A stretch of DNA of 64,000 nucleotides, taken from NCBI GenBank assembly GCA_037349105.1, contig JAYJMM010000095.1, positions 1,984,001-2,048,000 of the forward strand, written 5' to 3'. The stretch's first letter is position 1, and the number at the start of each line of letters is the position of its first letter. Both the position numbers and the translations under genes were made by a program. The notes under the pieces are model-generated. The model saw only the letters and a program-made list of their open reading frames with translations. It had not been told where the DNA came from and ran no database searches. The stretch comes from Limnomonas spitsbergensis (lineage: Eukaryota > Chlorophyta > Chlorophyceae > Chlamydomonadales). Shown here piece after piece: positions 10,901 to 23,752 of the stretch.

Positions 10901-13900
10901 GGCGGTTAGGTGTGGAAGAGGGACTAGAACTCAAGGTGGGCGCGAGGGTGATGGGGCAAAAGGTGTTGAGTGGCAGATGCTTAGTATCAGGAGTGTTCAG
11001 GTTTCGGGGCTTGAATTGCGCCTGGGCCTGTTACGGGTCCAGCCGGGGACATCCATGTGATGCCCTCTTGAAAAAGAGGCCCGTTATATCCCCCAGCCCT
11101 GGACTCTTGTCCAGTCAGGGGCCAATCACTGCATTTATGTCTGAACCGAAGATCGCTGGCCTGAAACCTAATCCAGATATTTTGAACCATCGAAACCGCC
11201 TAACTCGTCACTAAACCTCCCCCCCCCCCTGCCTCTCAAAAACTGACAGGTTGTCAAGCGGGGCGCGCGGCCATTGGGCGGTGGGGAGGTGGTGTTGCGC
11301 GTCCCAGTACTAAGACAGATGGTGCCAGTCAACCTGACGGATGAAGGTACAGGGGCAATACATAGGATGGGACAGGGACAGGACGTGGCAGAATTCCCCC
11401 TGGATGGATTTTCCAGTGCATGGGTTTTTCTGTTGGATGAAGAGGCCCAAGTGGCACTAAATAGTCCACAGGCCTCTTGGCTTTCCTGTTTGTGTTATAA
11501 TTATATTTTGTGAGTACATATTTTCTTTGTCTGCCTTTGAATGGACACACATCCTGACCAAACCAATCACCTTGCCACCTTCGGCTCAACACTTGTGAAT
11601 CCAAACCGTAATCCCCCCAAAATCCCTTTTAGCTCAAGCAGGACTCTTATAACTCTGCATCCTGAACCCCGACCTTCAGCACATCCCTTGCGAAGCTGAA
11701 GCCCAATCTGGGACCCTCATCGCTGCATCTCAAATCCTTTCAACCTTGGGTATTGAGGAGGTTATTTTCCACTGGGAGGCCCCCCGACATGAAACCTGAA
11801 CCCCTTCTCTGACAGGCATGGCGCATAACCTGTGTCCTGTGAAATCTATACCCTAACCCTACACCCTCACATCAAACCCCCTTCATGGCCCCCCCTGCCC
11901 CTTTAGGCATGGTGCGTCGCATCCGCGGTGTCTCCTACTCAATGAAGGTCTCACCTCAAAACACCAACCGAATGGTGGATGGCGCGAGGGCAATTTTGAA
12001 CCAGCTCCTGTCAGATGTGTACATCTTTACAGACGCAGTTTCAGGTATGGACACTCTTCCATGATTGAGCTCCATACTTGTTGAGTGTGGTGTGTGAAAA
12101 TTCATCTTGTGGACAGCGTGAAGACACTTGTGAATCAGATCGTTACGGATGTGTATAACTTCATATGCGCATTGTTACACATGGTCACACCTTTGCGTTG
12201 CAGTTTTTTGTCTTGCTTCTGTTACTGTAGTGTACGAGCAGGCTGATGACTTCATTGGACCATTCAAACTGAACCCTGAAACCTTGGTTGATTTCTTGAG
12301 AAACCTCTTTCATTAAATCCAATCTTTAACCCGCCGTAACTGTAACATTGATGTATTATTGCAACTTTTGTTTATTTTTCCCTCTCTTCAGGCAACAGCA
12401 GCGGGAACTCTCCAGGCTATGGACTGACGTTGGTTGCGGAGACCACGAGCGGGGGACTGATCTCGGCGGAGTGCTGCGCAACAACTGGAGGGTGCGTGTG
12501 GGGGGGAGGCTGACTGAAAGCCATGGCAGGCTTGTTGCACTGCCACCCGTGTGTTGCATATATGCACTGCCTGTCTGCCTTGGCTGTCAGTGTTACATTC
12601 ACTGCCCCGTCCATCCTCCTGGCGAATATCCTTCAGATTCGGGAACACAAATACAAAATCGGAAACAAAACAGGAATAGTGGCTGCACCGGTACCCTTTA
12701 TCTGCATGCGTTTAAATGCACACAATATTGTACACTGTTGAAAAGCAGACCTTGAGTATGAAAAGTGGTGTACATACGTTGCTTAACACGGGTACAACTG
12801 TTTTGTTGACCCTGTGTTAGGGGGGGATGACCAATTTGGATGACCTGGGTGAGCATGACCTGGCACTGGAGGGCATGAACTGATCAGATAAGTTGTCATT
12901 GGGATGTTCCGGTAATTTATAGGGTTGCTTCCTCTCTCCTCAGGGGTGGCGATGACCCAGATGAGCCCCTGCTGGTGCCTGAAGACATCGGGCGGGCAGC
13001 GGCGCAGGCACTTCTGGAGGAAATCAACCGGTGGGGCGGGGGTTAAGTCGGGGATCATGTTGGGAGTTACAGCTGGGGTTCGAATGAGGGGTATATGAGG
13101 GTTCTTACATCTTGGGCTGCCGCGGGAAATTGCGATGTAAGAGCATGATATGGGAGTTGCAGTGGATGTATCTGGTAGAAGAAATAACTGAAAGCATCAA
13201 GCTGTTATAAACACAAAAAGGGGAATGATGCAGGAGTGGCACAAGTAAGGGCATGTTCGCGATTTGGTTATCCCAACGGTGGTAGCAGTGCAGGGACTGA
13301 ACCCTAAGCCTTAAGCCCTGGACACCTAAGCGCGCATTGGCGCAAATCTGAAGCCTTACCCCTGTGCTGTGGTTCTGCCTGCCCCATTGGCCCATATGCG
13401 TGTGTTTGTTCGAAATTCCCTGTCTCTTTCTACAGTCTCCTCATTCCCTATCTGTGTGTGATTTATTCATCCCCTTTCAGGGGGGGTGTCGTGGACGGGG
13501 CGCACCAGGGATTGCTACTGCTGCTGGCTGCCTTGGGACCTGAGGAAGCGAATCAGGTGACAGGACGGGGTGTGTGTGGCTGAAAGGCTGCTGTCTGCTT
13601 CTGCTCTCCGCTCACGGAACAATTATGGGACAAGCGCGGGAGTTGTATTCTAGAGGCCTGAAGAATCTGAGACTCGTCGCCCCATCAACCTAAAACTTGA
13701 CTTCAATTTTGTACCAACACGGAATTTGGGGCGCGGCGCATTTTGAAATATAAATGTTCAGCCAGGTCACATCCCGTGGACCAATCTGGGACCACACACA
13801 TTATGCCCCACAAGAACCCGGGAACTTTCAACCCTGACCTCTGACGGTGACCCTATCAGCGAAAACGGAATTCCTTTTGCTGTTATAAATCTGACACTGA

Positions 13901-14184
13901 TATCATGGAATCTGAAACCTGGTACCCTAGACCATGATCAGCCTGGGCCTCCTGTCTATGCCTCAAACCATGAAACCTGTGCGTCCGCCTTGGCACTCTG
14001 TCTAAAATCCTCAACCCTTCAGGTTCGTCTGGGCCCCCTGTCACCTCACGCGGTCCGCACGCTGAGGACGTTGAGGGACTTCTTTGGCGTCACGTTTGAC
14101 ATGCGCACCGAGCGGGAGAGCCGCACCATCTTCCTAACGTGCATCGGGGCCGGAATCAAGAACATGAGCAAGAAGGTTACCTGA
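7991..14184 (+). CDS. RCL1: RNA 3'-terminal phosphate cyclase-like protein (RCL1), 10 exons, complete
   Basis: Exons: 7991-8088, 9308-9408, 9871-9995, 10813-10935, 11250-11346, 11907-12044, 12392-12491, 12944-13030, 13481-13556, 14023-14184; 368 residues, matching the family's usual ~370. All introns are GT-AG and phases agree throughout. Family signatures appear in order: GCVAFRQRLL with LAGRPV, NPGLRDFEASFLRLLEKITN, RYRPGLIVGGSIEHEC, GYFLEPL, LRGVTNDQSDPGVDV, GGGEVV, RRIRGVSYSMKVSPQ, GLTLVAETTSG, LLEEINRGGVVD and LGPLSPHAVRTLR. RCL1 is a nucleolar protein that partners the GTPase Bms1 in the small-subunit processome and is needed for 18S pre-rRNA cleavage; it is not an active cyclase. Several acceptors (exons 6, 8, 10) have decayed copies about 85-125 bp upstream. 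The downstream neighbour RRP46 is convergent and also acts on rRNA. Confidence 0.95.
9999..10260. repeat. G-rich low-complexity tract in RCL1 intron 3
   Basis: Purine-rich [15 protein letters not shown] sequence starting right at the exon 3 donor. The Pro/Ser-rich ORFs on the opposite strand are translations of this tract and not genes. Confidence 0.8.
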
Positions 14185-15501
14185 GCAGCTGTTGCAAAGC
14201 TTCGGAATTCTAACCTGATTCGGTTCGGAGTTGAGGCGATCAGGGCAGTGTGATGACACAGCAAGCGTCAGGGCTTTTGTCTTAACTCTTCCTAAATATC
14301 TCTTAGAAGCTTGAAGAAGCGTTTGGCGTTCGTTTACCTCCTACAGAACACCTTGAGGTTTTCTATGCGCAGTTTCCTGTACGGAGAAGGCAGCATGCTT
14401 CTGATAGGACCCATGTGCATGCAGCAGTACCGGACCACAATTTGAATTCTGCATTTCCGTTAATGGGCCGGTAGCTGACCATTGATATAACACCATAGGC
14501 CAGGGCCCTGCTCAGAAAGGCTCGGCCCCCTCGGTGTCCCAATGTCTGGTTGGAACCCCACTGTTGGAAACTACCGGCACAGAGTTCAAAGAAAGCAAGA
14601 GAGAAACGAAAAGCAAAGACACAGACAGGTTGCAGGCACACCTCTCTGATTTTCTTGTGGCCCGTGGAGACACCAATATATTGGGGCTATCCATCAGCAA
14701 ATTTGAATTAAGGACCACCAACACAAGAGAAACGAACACGGAGGAGCATACAGTACTTGGTTAACTGGCGGGTGGTTACCTGGGAGGTACCAATGTCCGA
14801 TACCAGGAAATTACCAAAGTATCCGAGCTGCCCATCAACAACTTACGAGTTAAGGACCACCAACACAGAGGAGCGTAGAGTACTTAGTCACAAGCGCAGT
14901 GGGTCTCCATTCTGGTAGATGCGCAGGAGCCGCAACGCAAGAGGACGTGGGCAGCTTTATTGTATGTTTTGAAGTCGTTTTGTGGATACAGTGGCTCCCA
15001 CATGGCGCCCTCTTGGACTCGACACGTGGGGGATGTATTGGAAATTTCCCCAGTGTGTAGTACACACTAGTACCAGTTTATGATTATACCGGTACCGGTA
15101 GTACATCTTTTTTGAAGTGTGTTTACAGGTGCAAGTTACTTGAAACCTGTCCCAGGCGCCTTCCAGAAAGACAATGAGGGATCTCTTGTATAACATAATG
15201 AATTTTAGGGCCTCCCCTTGCACCTGGTATCATAAGAGTTGATTGCAAGCCTTCTAATCCAGGCTGTTCAAGTCAGCCCCAAACCTACGGATCAGCACCT
15301 TTGCACAAGAAGTGCTGCAAATTGACCGCCCTGGCACAACATATCAGCTAATCTGCACACCTGCTGTACATCAAGCCTTCTGCCAAAGAGACGCTGCAAA
15401 CATCTGCAGAAAATGGAACCGAATACTGGTAGCTATGAACCTTCTGCGTGTAAGCCCCTTACCGAAACAAAAGATGGGACATCTGAAAAACCTGCTGCAT
15501 G
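14185..15501. other. Convergent intergenic region with a ~155-bp tandem duplication
   Basis: Holds the 3' UTRs of RCL1 and RRP46. A block at about 14,685-14,760 (CATCAGCAAATTTGAATTAAG, then GGACCACCAACAC) is repeated at about 14,840-14,890 with about 155 bp spacing. On the minus strand a TGTAA motif, the usual green-algal polyadenylation signal, lies at about 15,122-15,126, some 380 bp past the RRP46 stop. I see no gene here. Confidence 0.5.
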
Positions 15502-18500
15502 TCAGCCCCTCTGTAACACAATTCTGGAGAACTCCGCCACTTGTTCCGAGCTCTTATGGCAGATGCTGACAGCGTCCAAGTACTGGTCCATGCTGAAGCT
15601 GCCTCTCGTGTGGCAGGCCAGGATATCAGATCCAACGACCGGCACGGGTTTACCTGTCAGCAGCAACAGCAGGAGGATGCAAGCACACACAAGGTCACAC
15701 TGAGCACTTGGGCAGGACAACAAATGAAACTAGTAGAAGGAGCGGAAGCGCACATACACATTAAGCTATGGAGGAGAAAGAATGGAACCAGCTTGCAGCA
15801 GCAGCCGAAAGATGTTATACAAGCATGAACATATTATTTAGTTTCAAGCAGGCCACAGCATCAGAGAGGAAGATAGCTGCTTCCAGATGTGCACACGCGC
15901 ACAAAGCAGAAGCAGAGAGAAGGCTAAGAAAGTCAGGGAGCTGCTTTCCCCCCATTCAGGCAGCAACGCAGCTTCAGGGCCCAACCAACAGCAGACACAA
16001 CCTCCTGTTTCGCCCATGAGCTAAGCCTTACATCCTTCACCTATAATCCCTAGAGCGATGTTGCGCTGCTCCCTGAATTCCCAGAAGGTGGGGCAGACGC
16101 TTAACTGTTTTTTCTGAAGCTGATAATACTGAAAACAGTAAGGATGTGCGCGCCTATTTGCCCCCCTCTCCTCCCAAGGTGCTGCATGCTCCTAGGGCTC
16201 CCACTCCCCCAGGGTGGGCGGAAGGCTGTTTTCATTTGTCAGGTTCGAAAGCTTTAAATACCCAGCCAGAGCTCATATATTCATTGAAGAGCCAACCAAA
16301 GGATGTTCCACAACAATTTTGGGCATGATGCATATGGCTGGAGCTACAGTACACATGCTTCACGGCAGTATACGTACTCCGTGGCAATACACACAATCGC
16401 AAGGCAATTCACACACTGCATGTAGTAAAAACTTTCCAGGTTGCTGATGCATTTCACAAACATACCGCTCCCCTCCTTCCCAGCCTCCTTTAAGTCGAAG
16501 TGGAAGGGGTGCGTGATGCTGACTAGTGCGGAAGCTCCCTGCAGGCCAGGGGGGAGGCAGGCAGAGAGCAGGCTGTCAGATCTACAGGCAGCCGGATATA
16601 GGCAGATCAACAATCAAAATACTCCCAGATCTAGATAAGGAGGAGGCAGCAGAGGTGGCGTGCAGACCATTAGATGTACAGATCTCAAGAATCCGGATCC
16701 AGTCCGACCCTGTCCGGATACAGATCGTGGCCAAGGATGGCCCTGGCGTGGCAGAGGAGGGCCTGCCTGTATTTTTCTCCCTCTGGAAATATATAGATAA
16801 TTAAAACGTACCGCGGCCAGGACCTCCTCGTCAGGCAGGGTAGACTCCACTGGATGGCTCCCCACACGGAATCCTTGCACACAACTCGCTGCACTCACCC
16901 CTGCTACCTGACAGGAGCTCACCTGTTCTTCTTTACTGCAGGGGTCCAGCATGAGGGATGAGCCCGGCAGGATGGCACAGGTGACGGACGCTGTGGGCAA
17001 CGGGTCAGAACACTCAGGTGGATCAGTGTCAGGCCTACATTTGATTTTCCTTCCCTCATGTAAGCTATGTTTTTTCTTTCAATGCTCAGCCCTCACAGCA
17101 AATGTCGACTTACACTTGTTTTCCTACTGGAAATTGGCGTTGACAATTGGTAGAAGCACATTTATGGATCCCTCGCCTATTTAGAACATGGATCATGAGG
17201 CAGGGCCATTCAAATCTGTGATAGTCCAGTTTTCACATCCAGGTATAGTTTAGGGTTTCATGCATGCCCAGTGTTTCGTTTTCAGGCCTCCATATTAATA
17301 TCAAAGAAACAAGCAGGGAGAACAGGCCTAATGGGCACACGCCTGGTCCGCCCCCTTCCTCTCACCTCTCACATATTCCCCCCATTCCTGAACCCCTTTA
17401 CCCTGAACCTCAACATGTTACCAATATATCCCTACCTCACCCTCCTAACCCATTCCCTCACTGCCTAAACACCTTGAAAAACGTATCTCCTCCTTCCTCA
17501 ACACCCCCTCCCCAGTCCCCACTCTCACCAAACAACGTTGTCATGGGGATCCCCGCATCTATGAGTGCGGCACATGCTGCATTGATGGCACATGACAGCA
17601 GGGACCCATCATCCTGCAGCACCTGGACAGCAAGACAAACAGAGCAAGGTTTCAAATTTGAAACTGAAACCCTGGACATGTAGAATCACCTGTGCACAGC
17701 CGCAGCAAAAAAATGGGGAGATATTTCAAAATTTGGACCTTGAATTCTACATGTGACAGGAGGGCACATCATGTTTGGGCCCAGTCTCTGGACAGCTAAA
17801 GCAACGGAGCAGCATAAAGGGTCGCTGCATTGAACCAGTCAAAGGTTTCAAAAAGCAAGCCATTTGAACCGATTCCAAGAATGAATCGTTTCAAACAATA
17901 CTAAGCTGCAGACTGATTATACCTAGCACCAGGGGCCTAGCACCTCTCCATGGGGAGGTCCTATCGTCTTTACCGCTAAGCCAGACGGTACGCTACAGTT
18001 TACGGTGGACTACTGAATGCTGAATAGTCAAACAATTACAATGAAGAGATACCACAAGGTATAGCCAAGATTCAAGAGAAAACAATTCCAACCCAGCGAG
18101 GATATTCTAACACACAACCAAAGTAGATAAGATATAGCAAATAAGTTCTCCCATGAGGGCCATGAGTCATCGAGAGGATTTGGGGAAAATAATCTGATAG
18201 TACTTGAACTATGAATGCTAGGGTCAACATTTAGGGTCCAGGACTTCAGGCCTATCAACCAGCTGATGAGAGGGTGTGGGGATGAATCGTTTTGAGTACT
18301 ACACCCATCAATGATAAGGTTCAGGGCTGAAGCTTCGTAGCTTAGAATCTATTGACCAGTCGATGAGGGGATTCGAGGGCATGCTACTATGCCTGTGATC
18401 TTCTTGCAAATCCACCCAGAAGAGTGTGTACAAGGGATACAGACCGTGCAAACAAGAAGATCATGTGGCAAGCCGGCCCCTGCCCCAGCTCAGGTTTTAA

Positions 18501-20164
18501 GCACTTCAATGTTAGGGTACAAGGCTTACCCCTGTCTACGCTTATAATTCATGCCCTTCACCTGATCATGAATCCCGCCGCTTTCACCCGCGTCTGCCCC
18601 CCTCCATCTCACCTGAATGACCACCATAATGGATGTGCGAGGATGCATGCCCAGGGGGATGACGCCTTCAAGGACCTTCCGGATAATGCCCTCGTAGTCC
18701 TTGTCCTTGGCCTCTGAGAGGGCAGGCAGTCATCAAGCACAAGTGGGGGCTGTGTCTTGTATTGAGGAAAGGTCGGACACACAAACGAGGATCTCCTTAA
18801 CCATGCCCTAATAGTCATAGACATCGTCCTCTCGAAGGGTAAGCATCCAGCACACTTTGGAGGATAATTCAACAACGGTTGAAATGCCTTTTGTCGATAT
18901 TAGGTCAGGCACTCCTACTCCCCCACACCACCACCCTTTTCGTATCCAAATGACCTGGAAGGCCCATCTTAGGTTTGAACCCATTGCCACCATGGCCTGC
19001 CCCACTGCCCCCCGCCCCTGTCCCTACAGCTCTCGCCCTCCCACACACACGCATATCCCATTAGCCTGGGCAGTCCCTCTTATGTTTGAACATCACTTCC
19101 CCCACGGCCTGCCCCTCCACACCCCTCTGCCCCTCCAGCCCCCACAGCCCTAAAGCTCCACCATCACCAACACAGCTTATCCCACTCGACTAGAAAGCCC
19201 GTCCTTGGTTTTAAAATCACCACTACCACGGCCTATCCCTCCACCTCCTCTGCCCCTCAAGCACATATCCCGGTAACCTGCCTGTCCTCGGTTTAAAGAC
19301 CACCTCCACCACAACCTACTCTGCATCCTCCTCCTTCACCTGTGCCCCTTGGACACCTCCATGCCCCCCTCCCATGCAATTCTCTGACCTGGGAACCACG
19401 GCCCGAGTTCGGACACCCTCCCCACCACATCCTGTCCCTCCAGCTCCCTGGCACATAGCCCTACCGTCCTTCCAGCAACTCTGCCCCTCCCTCTGCCCCT
19501 CCAGCGCACATCCCTCTGACCTGGGAATCCCGTCCTTGGTTTGAAGACCACCTCCACCACGGCGTGCTCTGCATTCTCCTTCATCATCTGCGCCTGACGC
19601 GGGCCATACACCGCAGCCATCACGCTGCTGCTGTCCTGCTGCCATCTGGCGGAGCCGTCTGCGCGGTGGAGCACGCCCCGCTCACAGGCAAGGCCCCTGG
19701 GAGGGAGTGGAGTTGCTGGGCTTCAGGGGCCATCAGCCTGGCTTGAATGCTTTGCTGGATGCTCAGCACCTTTTCCCTGGATAATACGGTGCATAGCCCA
19801 TGATCTCATGCTTCAGGCTCTTGTCCCATGACCCACGCTCTTGTCCTACGTCCTATGTTCCAAGCTCTTGTCCCATGCCCATGTCCCATCTCCATGTCCC
19901 AAGCTCACACCACATATTCCATGTTGCATGCACCATCCACATGCGCCGCGTTGTTATCGCTGTTGTCGTAACAGGCTGACAGCATGCATCATATACACAG
20001 GAGCCTTTTTCGGAGGGGCCAGGCAGTGTGCACAGCAGCTTCATCGCTATAATTTTTTTCCCAGCTCATGTCAGGCCATGCCCTGATTACCTCAACTGTG
20101 CGCTCTGACGACCTTGCGCCCGGAGCTGCGTGGACGATGGTCCAACTCCAGCGCCGCTATCCAT
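15502..20164 (-). CDS. RRP46: Exosome complex subunit RRP46 (RNase PH-like), 7 exons, complete
   Basis: Exons (minus): 20164-20091, 19696-19521, 18713-18613, 17622-17529, 16990-16923, 16538-16466, 15653-15502; 245 residues with consistent phases and GT-AG introns. The chain shows QLRGLACERGVLHRADGSAR, VMAAVYGP, AVVEVVFKPRTGFPG, IIRKVLEGVIPLGMHPRTSI, LQDDGSLLSCAINAACAALIDAGIP, ILPGSSLMLDPCSKEEQ and, in the last exon, TRGSFSMDQYLDAVSIC. This is the RNase PH fold of the exosome ring subunit RRP46 (EXOSC5), a structural subunit of the 3'-5' RNA-degrading exosome in nucleus and cytoplasm. Exon 6 (SALVSITHPFHFDL) is the least conserved part and its assignment rests on phase. Introns 2, 3 and 4 carry copies of the neighbouring exon junctions. 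No upstream in-frame ATG is nearer than 20,164. Confidence 0.9.
18950..19510. repeat. Tandem copies of the RRP46 exon 2 donor region
   Basis: The real exon 2 end and donor (19,510-19,565; on the plus strand CTGGGAATCC..CCTTGGTTTGAAG..CCACCTCCACCACGGC) recurs downstream in the intron. Recognisable, progressively decayed copies are near 19,388, 19,270, 19,198, 19,075 and 18,960, spaced about 70-120 bp. Each keeps the 'TTTGAA..CCACCACGGCCTGCCCCTCC' core. Confidence 0.75.
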
Positions 20165-20860
20165 TCTGATGGAGCGGGAGTAGCTCAAGTCGAAGCTAAT
20201 CGGGGATCGGCAACCGGGTAGCACAGACGCCTGCCTGGTCAGAGGCAAATAGCAGGAATCGGAAGGTTGTAATTGTAATTCGTTGGGAAGGAAATTAGCG
20301 TGATCCGGCGATGCATACGCGCCGCAGGTGTCAGCTACAGATTCAGCTACCTCGATCCGACCTTGATGACAGGCGCAGGTGCCGCAGCAAATACCAACGC
20401 ATCACAGGCGAGCCGCTAGCTGCCGCCCGGGGGCAACATGATAACAGCGCGGTTAACTTCAATATCTCGAGATCCTGATGTCTTCGTACACAACGCATCA
20501 CTAGCTGCTGCCACGTTAGTTGGCACCTCAGCCGCGCATAACGCTCATCAATATGCAGGCGCTGACTTGCGGGATACAGCACATCGCCCCATGCATGCAA
20601 GAGAATTTTTTAGTCAATGGGGATTTCCATGTCAAAATTGTTCATCAGATCAACAGGGATTTCCAAGCGTTTTCAAGCTTGCCCGGAACTGTTGGACAGA
20701 CTTTCCACATCTTCCTGTCCCTGGCATCCACAGTTCCTCACCTCCTGCATTCCTAGCTACGGTACCATGTGGTCCTCCTCAACACCCAATATCACTAAAA
20801 GACTCCTCTAGCGGACTACCATCATTGCCTGGGGCTCGCTTGCATTGTACTTGGGCCAAG
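20165..20860. other. No gene recognised; upstream of RRP46
   Basis: Probable promoter and 5' UTR of RRP46. Small ORFs lack support. At about 20,872 the sequence enters the retroelement-derived region with a GAGCAGGGCCCAGAGGT motif. Confidence 0.4.
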
Positions 20861-20869
20861 CCTGCCTTT

Positions 20870-22600
20870 TTGAGCAGGGCCCAGAGGTTACTTCAGATTG
20901 AGACCCTGAATGCCGCCCTTGTTTCCTATTTACTGTTCTTTTTTTGATGGCTATAGTGTAGGCACAGCCTCGCCGCCACGGCCCTTACCACGTTGTTTCC
21001 TGAACCCTCATGTCACTGTGTGAGCATAGTTTAGTAGCTTAGTAGCTTACTTATTTGTCTTTGAGCACCTCAGGCATCACCTGCCTACACACATCCGGTT
21101 GGCGTCTGTCTATGCAGCGCCTGCGGCCAGCGACAGTGATGTGGTGTGTGCCACTCCTCACCTCAGGCCGCGGCATTGCCTCAAGATCAGGATGCAGTCC
21201 ACCTTCCTCCAGCATCTCCTCCAGGCTGCAGGCCTACCTGCGTCCGCTACCAGCTGGGGGGTCATGAGGGAGCTGCAGCAGCATCCAGCCGTTACAGCAT
21301 AGTTGGTGGCAGCATGTACTTCGCTGCTACAAGGCAGCGGTCGCACCAGCAGCACAGCAAGACAGCCCACTCATGTCGGCAGCCATGGCGGCCGACATGC
21401 AGCTCGCTGTCAGGGTACAGGAGGGCGCAATTGGTGCAGTGAATTGCTAGGTGCATTGCTGGAGCTGGAGCTGGGATCAGCCGTCCCCAAGTGCGTCAGA
21501 CAGCGACTGACCTACAGCCGCTACCTGTCACAGAGCTGCTAGCACTAGTTGATGCAGCATAGGAGCGGGCGCAGCTGGATGCAGCTGGCAGAGGGACCCC
21601 AGAGATCCTTCAACTAGACACTGGTCAACGGCCGCTTCCGCACCTGGTTTCACTCTACAAGGCAGGCCAGGGGCCGCACTAGCCGGAGGGAGTTTGCTTG
21701 CGTGCGCACGACCTTACGGCTACGGCTCGGCGCCTTCAGCACGGCTGACACTAGAGGACGGCGCAGCGGTCAGCAGCGTGACAGACGGTGCTGCCAGCGA
21801 TGTTGGGCTAGGGGAGACGGCGACCATGTGGAGGATGCGTTGCATGCATGCTTTCGATACCCCAGCGTGCAGGATCAATTTTGGGAGCGGGGATGGGCAG
21901 GTCCTCCGAACGGTGCTAGAGACTTCTTCGGGTTGTACTGGGGCAGACTTGGGTGGGATGCCCTGACTTTGTGGACGACGTGGTAGATATCGTTCAGGCG
22001 CAGACCTCTTTATTTTCCAGCCTTTTGTCTGTCCCTTCACTTAATTCCCACTTTTCCTCCCTTTTTCCCCCTGCCCCCTTGTTTTTTGTTTCCATCTTCA
22101 GCAGGGCCCAGAGATGTAACGTCATTGACTTATTTGTCTTCCTATTTTCTTTTTTTTAGTGCCCCATTGTGTTTGTTTCGTTCTTTGCTCCCAACCTTTT
22201 AGTTAGGCGCCCACGCGGCCGAGCCCATTTGAGCAGGGCCCAGAGGTGTAACATCATTGACTTATTTGCCTTGTGGCCCGCCACCGGATTTTCTCTCTCC
22301 CTCTGTCTAGGTCGCTGGGTCCCATGTTCCTGCCCCCCTCACACAGGAGGGTGGCATGGCTGCACCATGGTCCTGGCTGTGCATGGTAGCTGGAATTGAG
22401 CTTAATCATTCCTTACCAGCCCCACACGGCCCAGCGTTCAGCAGGGCCCAGTGGGTAAGCACCTTTCTAAACCAATGTCAGGTACTTGTGGCCTACTGGC
22501 CTGTTACTACCTCTGTCGATGAGCTGCGTTGTTTCCTTAACCTCTACGCCCTAATTGGGCGTAGCTTTCTTTCTTTCTTTGTCGATGAGCCCAGCCTTGG
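20870..22600 (+). mobile_element. Non-LTR retroelement 3' remnant with repeated tail motif
   Basis: 21,055-21,240 encodes HHLPTHIRLASVYAAPAA and QSTFLQHLLQAAG, the counterpart of the copy at 6.5 kb. 21,700-21,980 encodes RTTLRLRLGAFSTADTRGRR, then CCQRC, then DHVEDALHACFRYPS. This is a Cys-Cys-His-Cys zinc-binding pattern as found at the C-terminus of green-algal L1-type reverse transcriptases. Frames change between pieces and no reverse transcriptase core is present, so it is a dead 3' end. The motif GAGCAGGGCCCAGAGGTGTAA, followed by CATTGACTTATTTG, occurs at about 20,872, 22,101, 22,229 and (shorter) 22,440, as if several 3' ends were stacked. Confidence 0.5.
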
Positions 22601-23752
22601 TTAATTGAGTTCATGAATCATGATGATGCGCCCACACCCTGCCTCAGCCTCGTGTCAGACAAGTTCTTGCGAATAGGTGGGTTGTTAAACGTCCCTGTAA
22701 CAGGGTTAATCAATAACTGACCACTCACCCACCCTACAGTCAGTGTGAGTGTGCATATTGGCCTCATGTTGGCACCGAAAGAAAGAGAAAGCTGCCGCAA
22801 CACAAATGCTGATTCGTGTCGATCAAATGCTGTTTGGAATTTGAATTACGGTACTGTAGGCGAATGATACACAGCAACTAACTACCAGCAACTGTATAGC
22901 AACGTGACAATGTTGTTAGTTTGTCCAACATTTACTACCGGTATTCATACGTGCATAAAATGATGGGAAACAGCAAGGCAACATAAGTTGGCATACTGCT
23001 TTGCAAAGCAACACCGCCACTAGCACCAAATCACTTATGTGCAACACCTGTGCAACAAGACTGCACCACCAGCACCATATGGAGCACCTGCTCGGCTGAT
23101 GCAGTACCAACTGCCAAGCAACATGTCAACAAACATGATGTCGATGATTAGAAATGAGCCCAGTGCCCTAGTGATTGTTGGCTCACAAGCTAGGCATTAT
23201 ATGGCATGATGGACAAGGCGATCCAGCAGGCAGTACATTGTTTCCCAGGACAAAATCAGGAATCGGTGTTGGTTGTCCTTCCTTATCTCTGTCCGACAAG
23301 ATATTCGGAGTAGAGTTCGACTCCCAAAGCATTACTTCAAGTAAGCTGTCTTGCATTTTTTGCATTCCTGCTTCCTTGTGCGTAACAGTCTCACACCTGG
23401 TTTCAGAGCCGGTGAGGGATATACCTTTCCGGGGTGGGAGAAAACAGGCTATTATGCAGGATGGATGGAGGCCACGCCTGCACCGGCACCATTCCGGGTT
23501 GATTCGACCAAGGACCAAGGTGGTCTACCACACCGCTCAGTCGCTCACCCACCTCATCTCCTCCTCCACTTATCAGGGGATCCCCCCTACATTTAAACCT
23601 GCAGCCCCAAGCCCCACACCACTGATAATTTTTTCCTTTCTACTCCCCGAATGGAGCATATCGGCAACCTCCAAAACATATTTGCAGTTTGAAAGCAAGA
23701 GAAAGCAGGAGGGGGATGGGGCCAATTTGAATGCGCACCTTAAACTTCTGTT
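22600..23752. other. No gene recognised
   Basis: AT-richer sequence with short unsupported ORFs on both strands between the retroelement remnant and the 3' end of the NTF2/SnoaL-like gene. Confidence 0.4.
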
